Shown here: positions 9,963-18,100 of the stretch, in pieces
How positions within the stretch are numbered: position 1 is the stretch's first letter
How the letters are laid out: every line of letters starts with the position of its first letter
DNA from: Tatumella terrea
Lineage (GTDB): Bacteria; Pseudomonadota; Gammaproteobacteria; Enterobacterales; Enterobacteriaceae
Length of the DNA stretch: 64,000 nucleotides
Reading direction: 5' to 3'
Assembly: GCF_039523755.1 (NCBI RefSeq)
Contig: NZ_BAAAFX010000010.1
Coordinates: 186,001 to 250,000, forward strand
Position numbers and translations under genes: made by a program
The notes under the pieces: generated by a model
Told to the model about the DNA's origin: nothing
What the model saw: only the letters and a program-made list of their open reading frames with translations
The model's database searches: none

Positions 9963-10331
9963 TTAATCATAAAGCCAATATCCCGCTTTTGCGGAAGCCA
10001 CCAGCATCTCAATGGTGAGCGGCTGTGGTTCAACATAATGAAATCTATTTTCTTTTTTTCTCAAAAAATTCAGAGGGATGAAGGTTTCTTCGTTTGGCCA
10101 GTATTTTATAAATGAGAAATTCCGGCGTTCAACCTTAAATTTCTCAAAGTATTCTACCAGGATGTCCTCAGCGTCTTCCCATGCCCAGGGGTATTTACCC
10201 GTTGACAGGCTGGTCTCCGGGGTGAGTTTTGGTTTTCGGAAAAAGGGGAATACAGGGCTATTCCAGTTTTCCTCATACCAGGAAATAACCTCATCAGATG
10301 TATTTTGGTCGGGCTTCTCTATCGTATCCAT
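9963..10331 (-). CDS. DUF1493 family protein (copy 1)
   Basis: Small protein of 122 residues of unknown function. It shares the TSLSTGKYPWA core, a YWP segment and the closing AKAGxWL pattern with the gene at 13358-13708, so the two are paralogues. The start was placed at 10331 because AAGGA lies about 8 bases upstream; the longer frame adds 20 residues without support. DUF1493 genes are common in enterobacterial accessory islands, often near type VI or polymorphic-toxin genes, but no activity is established. Here it is alone and faces away from its neighbours. Confidence 0.8.
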   Translation of the reverse strand: MDTIEKPDQNTSDEVISWYEENWNSPVFPFFRKPKLTPETSLSTGKYPWAWEDAEDILVEYFEKFKVERRNFSFIKYWPNEETFIPLNFLRKKENRFHYVEPQPLTIEMLVASAKAGYWLYD

Positions 10332-10644
10332 GCGCCATATCCTTTTAGCGTGCAGGGTTAAAAGGATACCTGCATGGGAGGGGCTCAGCAATAAAAGTGG
10401 TGGCTGAAAAATGCTACCGGACCAAACATCAGGTAACCCTTCAGCTGCTCAGGTCCTCTTAAAAGCGTTCCCGCAAACCACTCGCATTATCCTGATACCG
10501 GAAGCATTGGCTGGCTGTCATTAGCAGCAGATAGACATGATTAAAAGTATGCCGCTATTTTGTTGGCGGAGATCATTTTTCATCAGTAAAAAAAGAGTAG
10601 TCTGGCACCAGGTGCTATAGTTAAGGTAACAGGATGTCAGCCCG

Positions 10645-11004
10645 ATGCGCGTATTCAAAACTAAATGGTTCAGTAAGGCAGCTAAATCGCACACAATTCA
10701 GGATAGTGAGTTATGCCAGGCTATCGAAGCGGTGATGCAAGGTAAGGCTGACGACCTCGGCGGTGGTGTTTACAAGAAACGGCTGAACCAGAATCGCGAT
10801 CGCGCCATTATTCTGGCAAAAGGCGGGGAGCACTGGTTTTACACGTTCCTTTACGCCAAACAGGATAGGGCAAACATTGATAATCGTGAACTGGCCGGAT
10901 TCCGTGAATTAGCAAAGCACTACGCTGCCCTTGCTGATAAGAAGATTACGGCACTGATAAAGAGTGAAGAACTGGTGGAGATTTGCCATGACTGCAAAAA
11001 GTAA
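10645..11004 (+). CDS. RelE/HigB-like type II toxin
   Basis: A 119-residue basic protein with the RelE-superfamily pattern of the PF06296 type: FKTKWFSKAA at the N terminus, a central GGGVYKKRLNQNRDRAI strand, WFYTFLYAK, then ANIDNREL and a C-terminal helix. Such toxins typically cleave mRNA on the ribosome. It is followed directly by, and overlaps by 17 bases, an HTH protein, the toxin-first order seen in HigBA-like modules. AGGA lies about 10 bases before the ATG. The module sits between accessory genes, which is typical for stabilisation of islands. Confidence 0.85.
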   Translation: MRVFKTKWFSKAAKSHTIQDSELCQAIEAVMQGKADDLGGGVYKKRLNQNRDRAIILAKGGEHWFYTFLYAKQDRANIDNRELAGFRELAKHYAALADKKITALIKSEELVEICHDCKK

Positions 11005-11311
11005 ATTCAGGAGTCCTGCATTTGAGGCTATCCATAGCGCGGCTTCCGGTTTATTCAGCGTCGATGCTATCCCGCAGGAAACGATGCGCAACTTTGATAA
11101 AGCGTGCCTTAATAACGTGGATGAGCTTCAACCCATTGAGATTAAGGCGTTGCGCGAGAAGCTCAACGTGAGCCAGCCCGTTTTTGCCAGCTACCTGAAC
11201 ACTAGTGTGTCAACGGTGCAGAAATGGGAAAGTGGTGCAAAGCGTCCTGGTGGAGTAGCGCTGAAGCTGCTGACCGTGGTGCAGAAGCATGGATTGAAGG
11301 TACTGGTTTAG
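10988..11311 (+). CDS. HTH (XRE/HigA-like) antitoxin
   Basis: A 107-residue antitoxin. The C-terminal half is a helix-turn-helix: IKALREKLNVSQPVFASYLN, then STVQKWESGAKRP. The N-terminal 50 residues probably wrap the toxin. The ATG at 10988 lies inside the toxin gene, so translation is coupled and the pair should be stoichiometrically linked. Antitoxins of this kind usually repress their own promoter, which would lie in 10500-10640. A longer in-frame start at 10964 exists but would deepen the overlap without better support. Confidence 0.85.
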   Translation: MTAKSKFRSPAFEAIHSAASGLFSVDAIPQETMRNFDKACLNNVDELQPIEIKALREKLNVSQPVFASYLNTSVSTVQKWESGAKRPGGVALKLLTVVQKHGLKVLV

Positions 11312-11802
11312 TTATCCCGGATTATCTTTGCAGAGTCGGGACATGGTTTATCAGGTTTCAGCTGAGGGAATTGACCTTAAGACCATAGCCTGCCAGTGGG
11401 TCATTAGTCACCTGACATGGAGCGATGATTAATGCCAACGAGTTCTAACAGTATTATTTTCCCCTCTGAGCAGCCCCTGCAGCCCGGACGTTTAAAACTG
11501 TCAGCTCCTGGCACCGGTTCAGGCTTTAGGTGTTGCAGGGAAATATGCTTCCGCCCGGTGTCTGTAACTGCGGGTAACAGCAATTATACGTTACGGTACT
11601 CAGAAGAGAGTAATGGCCCAATCAGGTTCCCGATATGGCGGGGCTCTCGCTAATTGTATAACTATGTACTGCCCGGTGCAGCTTCCTGCAGGAATCTGAA
11701 AATCACGTACAAGTGACACTGCAGGATTTACACTACCGTATGTCGCGGCATATTATTCACTGTGAAAACCCTGCCGGACGATAACACAAGGAGTGTGTCA
11801 CG
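11312..11802. other. Intergenic region, possible gene remnants only
   Basis: No ORF here has both a credible start and a recognisable protein. A 73-codon frame at 11432-11653 has proline/serine-rich low-information content and is not annotated. An AAGGAG Shine-Dalgarno at the right end belongs to the next gene. Confidence 0.5.
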
Positions 11803-12066
11803 ATGGTTGCACTACAGTTTCCCTTCACCTTGTTCAGAACCCAAAAATGGATGGACGACTACGGCGCCAGAGATATGCGCTGTGGAGATTTAACTGAAGA
11901 ACGGTTAAAAACGGATTATCATCGGCCTGATATTTCTAAACTCAGATTTAACCAGTTACGTTTTTTTCGTATTTGGTTTGTATTACAGAGATATAACCGG
12001 TTTGGTTTTAAACCTTTTATGACCAATATGGAAGCTACCATAGAAGTTACCGGAGACCGACAGTGA
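11803..12066 (+). CDS. Short DUF3289-like protein, probably truncated
   Basis: An 87-residue frame with a good AAGGAG 9 bases before its ATG. The segment TQKWMDDYGARDMRCGDLTE resembles the conserved core of DUF3289 proteins, whose usual length is several times greater, so this may be a surviving N-terminal piece. The C terminus (NMEATIEVTGDR) ends by overlapping the start of the DUF943 gene by 4 bases, so the two are probably co-translated. Function is unknown. The family call is from memory of the motif and is tentative. Confidence 0.5.
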   Translation: MVALQFPFTLFRTQKWMDDYGARDMRCGDLTEERLKTDYHRPDISKLRFNQLRFFRIWFVLQRYNRFGFKPFMTNMEATIEVTGDRQ

Positions 12067-12527
12067 AAATAAAGAATAAGAAAGCGATGGCTTTGCTCTT
12101 GCTGGCTGGTTGTGTGGCGGCGGGCTACTGGTGTTGGTTGTGTCTGCGTCCGGTTGAGATTGTCGCTGTTCATGAAGAGGATAATCATGCCTCTGTTTTA
12201 GTTAAAAATTTCCCATTCACGGATAAAGGAAAAATAAACTGGTGGCTGAAAAATAAAAATTTCATGAAAGAAAAATATAATATTCCTAAACCCTCATTGT
12301 CAGGAAGTTTCACTATTATCTTCTGGCTTTTTGGATATGGATATAAGGAAGCAGGAAAATATGACAGGCGTTGTTTTGATGATATGAAAACGAAAGTAAA
12401 TTGCATCGATAAGAATGCTGTGTTCGCTATCAGACAGTATCAAGATGATGACATTATCTTTGCTACTTACGAGGGAAGATATTTGTTAACTAAGGGCCAA
12501 AATATTATTAAAGATTCATTCGATTAG
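12063..12527 (+). CDS. DUF943 family membrane-anchored protein
   Basis: 154 residues starting at a GTG that overlaps the previous stop (GTGA). Residues 7-28 form one hydrophobic segment (AMALLLLAGCVAAGYWCWL) with an inside-positive start, followed by PVEIVAVH, a central WWLKNKNFMKEKY region and an extracytoplasmic domain with two cysteines (RRCFDD, VNCID). The pattern matches DUF943, an enterobacterial family of unknown role often found in type VI or toxin islands, so an immunity role is plausible but unproven. Confidence 0.75.
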   Translation: MKIKNKKAMALLLLAGCVAAGYWCWLCLRPVEIVAVHEEDNHASVLVKNFPFTDKGKINWWLKNKNFMKEKYNIPKPSLSGSFTIIFWLFGYGYKEAGKYDRRCFDDMKTKVNCIDKNAVFAIRQYQDDDIIFATYEGRYLLTKGQNIIKDSFD

Positions 12528-12920
12528 TTATTTTACACGTAGCGAAAGCATCAAAAGCATCCACCCTATACGGCTTACATCAGCCTGTCGTAAGTATTTT
12601 AGCCTCGAAAGTCAGGGTGCGGCCAGAGGGTTTTAATGCAGTGACCACTAGTGTCGCACTTGCGATAGCCCGCTCCTGTGTCAGTGGGGATATGCCTGGT
12701 TATAATAATCCATTTGTTTGGTAAGGATTATTGCATATATAAAATTAAATCTTTCTGTAAATATTAAAACTCTCTATCTTTTTTGACTATTTTTCATTGT
12801 AAGTCATAGATCTATCAAATTCTTATAATTTGTTTATCGATATTTAATATGGGGGTGTTATATTTATGGCGACATTTGATAACATGTCTTCAGTTCGGTT
12901 AATCACAGGGAAGGTGAAAG
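12528..12920. other. AT-rich leader and promoter region
   Basis: About 390 bases, strongly AT-rich from 12700 on. An 8-bp perfect hairpin (AATAATCC / GGATTATT, 12704-12732) may end the DUF943 transcript. The remainder probably carries the promoter of the following operon; no clear -35/-10 pair stands out. A 22-codon frame (12866-12934) is listed separately. Confidence 0.45.
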
Positions 12921-12934
12921 ATGGATACTATTAA
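12866..12934 (+). CDS. Possible 22-residue leader ORF
   Basis: ATG with a GGGGGTG stretch about 9 bases upstream, 22 codons, ending 14 bases inside the next gene so that its translation could control the next start. The peptide begins MATFDNMSSVRLITGKV. It may instead be the out-of-frame 5' end of a longer ancestral version of the next gene. Confidence 0.3.
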   Translation: MATFDNMSSVRLITGKVKDGYY

Positions 12935-13364
12935 AGAAATGGATGGGACATACTTTTACAGCGGGATGTTCAATCTTACTGCTGGTGAGCTTTTCTTCTT
13001 CGTGTTTCTGGATGAAGCTCAGAAACAGCTTGGTGTTGAGGATATATTATCATTAGCACTAATAATTTTAGGTCAGCCAATAAAAATCACACGATCTAAA
13101 CCGGTCGGCGCAACAAAAGGCACATCTGTATTAAGCTCAACACTTCGTCGTTGGTTAAAGTTCAAGGTTAATCGTTGGCCAACCCTCACAACGAAGAGTA
13201 TTCAAAGGCTGAAATTTAGCTACGTTAATAACCTGGGAGCGTTTGCAGGTCGCTGGATACCCGTCCTTGGAATACTTTTTGTAATGAGTGATGTAACTCA
13301 AATAACCTGGAAAGCAGCTTGCAGGTATAACCTTATCGCGAAGAAAGGTGACAGGTTATGGTAA
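12921..13364 (+). CDS. Hypothetical membrane protein, toxin-island type
   Basis: 147 residues of unknown function. FNLTAGELFFFVFLDEAQ near residues 17-34 and the hydrophobic FAGRWIPVLGILFVMSDV near 114-131 suggest a membrane-associated protein with one or two spanning segments. AAGGTGAAAG precedes the ATG. It overlaps the downstream DUF1493 gene by 7 bases (ATGGTAA), so the two form a coupled pair. The NLTAGE segment recurs, as a broken piece, in front of the lipoprotein gene at 28972, which points to a shared ancestral cassette. No catalytic motif is visible. Confidence 0.65.
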   Translation: MDTIKEMDGTYFYSGMFNLTAGELFFFVFLDEAQKQLGVEDILSLALIILGQPIKITRSKPVGATKGTSVLSSTLRRWLKFKVNRWPTLTTKSIQRLKFSYVNNLGAFAGRWIPVLGILFVMSDVTQITWKAACRYNLIAKKGDRLW

Positions 13365-13708
13365 AAAATACGATTGAAAATGCTGTTTTTGAGTGGTATG
13401 ACAATACTTATAATTGTAAGCCGATTTTTTCTAAAGTGAAGCCAGAGTTAACCCTGGAAACGAGTCTTTCAACAGGAAAGTATCCCTGGGCAAGAGAGAC
13501 GGGTGATGAAATCATGAATGACTATTTTAAACGATTTAATGTAGATGATAGTAAATTTGATTTTATAGCGTACTGGCCTTATGAAAAAGGTTTTCTGCCT
13601 AATTTTCTGCGTCCTCGTTCCCAAAAAGTTCCGGATGTTGAACCAAAGCCTTTAACACTCCGAATGCTGGTCGAATCAGCAAAAGCTGGGCGTTGGCTTT
13701 TTTATTAA
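13358..13708 (+). CDS. DUF1493 family protein (copy 2)
   Basis: 116 residues, paralogous to the protein at 9963-10331: both carry LTxETSLSTGKYPWA, a YWP segment and AKAGxWL near the C terminus, with the rest diverged. Translation is coupled to the membrane protein by a 7-base overlap. A cytosolic DUF1493 paired with a membrane partner is a recurrent arrangement in enterobacterial islands. The role is unknown; immunity or effector-accessory function is conjecture. Confidence 0.8.
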   Translation: MVKNTIENAVFEWYDNTYNCKPIFSKVKPELTLETSLSTGKYPWARETGDEIMNDYFKRFNVDDSKFDFIAYWPYEKGFLPNFLRPRSQKVPDVEPKPLTLRMLVESAKAGRWLFY

Positions 13709-13862
13709 TTGGATTAAGGTGCCGGTAATGCCCGACTGCCTGGTGCTCACCGCGCAGGAGTCGTTCCAGGCCGAGACGGAGATCATGCAGATCCTGAGGA
13801 AGATCTGTTAGTTCTTCCCCCGCAGGAAAAAGCAGGTCACGGAGCTGATCGTAATGATATAA

Positions 13863-14774
13863 CTAAATGAAATATAATAATAAAACCCCGTACGTATCAG
13901 AAAACCATCCTGAAGTGGCTGAGTCGGCTATATTCCCTGAAAGGGAGGGTAAATTATTTTTGGGGACTGGTTTACTTATTGTCCAGACACCTGTTGGAAC
14001 CCATTTATATTGCTTAGAGAGCGGATTCAGTTTCTTATCTATCGGTACTTTAATAATATTACCCGCAGCATACCCAACGGAAGCTCCGGTCTTACTTAAA
14101 AAAGCCTCTACGAATGGATCATCACCTTTTAGCTCTGCCTGGTAATAACCACCTGCCGCATTCCATGTCACCGTTGGGTTATATCCTTTACTCACCGTTA
14201 TAGCACCAATAGTTCCCGCACCAATCACATCCGACAGTTTCACTTCACCTGTTGTGCCGTATTGAATACCTGCCTCCAATCCAGCACCAACTCCAACCGC
14301 AATAAGCTGCTCTTTGGTATTATTCACCGCATTGGTTATGATTGCCTTACCACCCATTATCGCGACAGGCCAGGAAGTCGGATCCATAACCACATCCATA
14401 ATCCGATCTCCGGTCGTGATATTGTCTTGCAGAAATTGAAGGTCCGTCCCATTCAGATAATTCACCAGGGCTGCTGCTGTCGGATCTTTAAGTTTTTCAT
14501 CCAGCCGGATTTGTGACGGGTCCGCATCATTCGCTACATTGGTCGCGCCCTGAATCAGTTCCTGCCAGGTTATGCAGGCAACACCGCCGCCGGTGCAGGC
14601 TTCCTGTAGCTCTTTACTGTTTTTGTGGCTGATTTCGATATATTTCTCAGCAACTTTAACGCAATCGCCCCCAGATGCCTTACAGTCCTGCATTTCTTTA
14701 TCAAGCTGACGCGCCTCTGTTGAGCTAAGATAATTATTCTCCACCGCATTTCTACCCGTTTTAGCTGCCGTCAC
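13863..14774 (-). pseudogene. Orphan CdiA C-terminal (VENN-toxin) module
   Basis: A displaced 3' end of a cdiA gene. TGRNAVENNYL at its start matches TGKNAVENNFL in the intact CdiA, and the DNA around the two motifs is nearly identical. The frame continues upstream of the GTG at 14774 for some 15 codons of disrupted CdiA-like sequence (GESDTGGAVT), with no start site or secretion domain of its own. After VENN comes a pretoxin part with paired cysteines, then a glycine/alanine-rich segment and a GYNPTVTWNAAGGYYQAE-type tail. Stored CT modules are known from CDI loci and can recombine onto the main gene. No immunity gene follows it: the next gene downstream is on the other strand. Confidence 0.75.
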
Positions 14775-14923
14775 TGCTCCGCCAGTATCGCTCTCGCCAG
14801 GCCCCCCTAAAGTCCTGCGGCTAGTTCGCTGACTAGTTGTTCAGTTGCGCCGTCTTATGCGACTGGCTGGGGAATGACTGGTAGGAAAAGTCCCCCGATT
14901 CTTTGTGGCCGAAATATAGTTCA

Positions 14924-15178
14924 TTAAGTAGATTTTTTATTGACTTGCCGTTCCTTTAACTTACCTTTGGTCCAGATACCAATACCAAGTATTGTGCCTC
15001 CGACATAGCCCTTTTTCAAAGAATCAAAAAGAACTACTTCCCAGTCGATATTAAATATACCTAATTTAAAATAGACTATAAAGGATGCTATTAAATATCC
15101 GATTACTACAGCAAAAAAAAGAATGCATATACAATAAAAAACCAATATCAATAAATCTTTAAGATTAATTTTTTCCAT
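14924..15178 (-). CDS. cdiI: CdiI-type immunity protein (membrane)
   Basis: An 84-residue protein directly after cdiA, overlapping it by 14 bases. Residues 9-37 are a long hydrophobic stretch (LLILVFYCICILFFAVVIGY and on) and a second short apolar stretch lies near 58-68, so it is an inner-membrane protein with one or two spans; the tail is basic. Position and overlap identify it as the cognate immunity protein. A membrane immunity protein implies a toxin acting at the inner membrane, in line with the Gly/Ala-rich CdiA C terminus. No sequence family was recognised. Confidence 0.7.
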   Translation of the reverse strand: MEKINLKDLLILVFYCICILFFAVVIGYLIASFIVYFKLGIFNIDWEVVLFDSLKKGYVGGTILGIGIWTKGKLKERQVNKKST

Positions 15179-18100
15179 TTTTTTTACCTGTTTTTTTCAG
15201 AGCGTCTTGCACATTTTTTCCTGTAATCTCGCTTACAGTTCCACCTGTAACTGCTCCAATTATTTCCGCACTACCCTCTTTAATTACAGGCTTCAACTGC
15301 TCTGTAGCAACCTTTCCTACAGTTCCGCCAAATATTGAACCAGCCCCGGAAGCAATAGCAGAACCTGTAGGATCTTCCCCCTTAATTCCACTCCCTATCG
15401 CAGCACCGCCCATATTGATTGCAGCAGATGTTCCTATACCTTTTCCGGTCGTTGCCGCTGAGGTTATCCCGGCCATAATCACATCGACATAACTGAAAGG
15501 ATCATTTCCGGTAAGCTGAACACCGGCATTCACCCCCGCACCTATGGCCGCGTTAAGCGCCATTCCCTCTTTTATCGTGGTGCCCAGCACGCTACTCCCA
15601 AACATCAGCGGCGCATCTCCGATACTGGCATTGGATTTATGATATCCCCAGGTGTTCATAATGGTCTGAGCTTTAGACATCGCCTCAGAGTCGGGATTAC
15701 GTTTCACATAATCCTGACCGGATAACAGACCTTTAACCAGCTCCTGTGATACCGCAGGGCCATATTCCTTCTCCATCTCAGCAGCATACACTCGCAGATA
15801 ACCCGCCAGTTCAGCCTGCTCAGCACTACTCATTTGTGAAGGGTCGCGGGTAAATTTATCCACCAGGGCATCACTGCGCTTGTCGGCGTTTTCCAGCTTA
15901 ATCAGCTCATTAGCGGTCGCTAATGTCTTATCACCGTTCTTAATTTTCTCAACAGCCTTGTCGAGTTTGTCTGAAGATGTTGTACCGAGGAAGTTATTCT
16001 CAACCGCATTTTTACCCGTTTGTGCACCGGAAACCGCGTCAGAGGTGCTGTTGCCGGTCAGGCCGCCGGCGAGGCCTGCGGCCAGTGTGCCGAGTGCGGA
16101 TATTGTCTGTTTCTCTGTTTCCGTGAGTTCACTGGTCGTTTTACCCGGATATAACTGAGCCATTACCTGTTTTGCCATCAGCTCTCCGCTGACCGCGCCT
16201 GCGGCACCGGCCAGTGCATTGTTACCGGCCGCATAGGAGGTGACGGCTCCGACAACCGCATGGGCTATCGCTTGTGCCTGCGGGTTGCCGTCGGTCAGTT
16301 TATGGATCTGTTCTGCCAGATACGGTGATGCCGCGCCACTGACCGCCTGTCCGATATTACCTCCGGCCAGTCCCTGGACCGCGGCGGTGGCTGCCTGAAT
16401 TCCCTGCTGCAGGGCGCTGCCGGTGCCGTAGGATGACATCGCGGTGTTAAACGCCTGATCGGCTATCTGTTTTTCGGTAGGAGAGAGATTGCCCTGACCG
16501 GCCAGTTGTTCTCTGGCGGCCTGAAGGGCTACCGGGTCTTTTTTCGCTTTCTCCCCGGCTATCTGACCCTGCGTCCGCGCAATGTCCGCCGCCTGATTGC
16601 CAATCTCGCCAATCAGTTGTGCTTCTTTCAGCCGGTTCTGCTCTTTCTCTTTATCAAAGATGGGGGAGAGCGTCTGGCTGGCATGTGCGACATCGCGGCT
16701 TAGTTCCTCCGTATCCTGCGTCTGATGCTCTTTATTCCGCAGGGTGAGGGTACCTTCTGATACCGCCGACCGGGTAGTGGAACTGTCGTTGCCACGGCTG
16801 TTAACGCCTGTCAGCAGGCCGTTTGCCAGGTTGCCTGCGAACTGGCCGCCCACGCTACCGCCCGTACTTACCCCCACGCTCTGGTGCTCAACGCTATAGT
16901 CGGCACTGTTTTTGATATCAGTGAAGCCTAACGTGCCGGTGTCGAGACTGTTACGGCTGGCATCGGCCGTCGAGCCGATCACCGCGCCGTTAAGTTGCGT
17001 ATGGTCACCGACGGTGACAGCAAAGCCCCCCTTACCGGCGAAGATCCCCGTCTGTTCCTGCACGCTTTGGTAAGTACTGTGCATGTTATCGCGGCTCAGG
17101 TTGACCGAAATAGCCGGGCCGTTGGTGCTTACGCTGCCGCCCGCACTGGCATTCTGCTGTTTCGAATCGTAGTTATCGGTATCCTGCTCGCTGGTCAGGG
17201 TCAGGTGACGCCCTGCGTCCAGCGTCACTTTTTCACCGCCGATCTGCGCACCGGTAAGGGTCGTGTCACGGCCGCTGCGCAGGGTCAGCTGATTTCCGGC
17301 ATTGATAACGGTTTCATTATGGCGGGTGCCGTTGCCGCTTTCGCTGCCTTTGCCTTTATTGACGCTGGCATTAAGCGATAATCCGATACCGCCCTGACCG
17401 GCATCGATCCCCACGCCCACAGACGTGCCGTGGCTCTCATTTTTGCCTTCGAGCGTCTGGCTTTCCAGCGCAGAGAAAAGGTTAACGTCCCGCGCCGCCC
17501 CCAGGTTCATATCTTTCCCGGCCTGCAACCGGCTGCCCTGAACGTTAATATCGGTGCCGGTCGCGTTTATTGTCAGGTTGTTCCCTGCGGTCAGCGTACT
17601 GCCCTGGCTCCGGTTCTGCGTGCTGGTCTGTGTGGATGTTGATGACTGACGGCCATACGACAGGTTAACGCCTGCCATGCTGCCGGGACGGCTGCCCGTC
17701 GCATCAGCCAGCGAAACGGCCTGCGCCGCCTGTACGCCGCTCAGAGCCGCCTTCATTCCCTGCAGGACGGCCAGCCTGCCACTACTCTCTGTGCCGGTCT
17801 CGCTGGCGGCAGACACTGCAGTGTTTATCGCACTGCCGACCGTCCCGGAAAGTGCCAGCGTCAGGCCACTCTGTTTCTGTTCTGTGGTGTGCGTTTGCGA
17901 GCTCTGGTGATCTGCCGCCAGCAGGCTGACGTGTTTACCGGTCAGACTCACATCGCTGGCTGCCAGCACGTCCGAACCTTGCGTGGTCAGCCCGTTCCCT
18001 GCCGTCAGAGTAACGCTGCCCCGGGTACTGCCGACGGTACTGCCCGTGCTGCTCAGGGTGTTGCCGTCATCGGTGGTTTTCAGGCTGCGGGTGCCGAGGC

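Noticed and set aside
13709..13812. Short frame from 13729 that looks like a gene tail
   Set aside because: Only 27 codons, no recognised family; could be a remnant but cannot be assigned.
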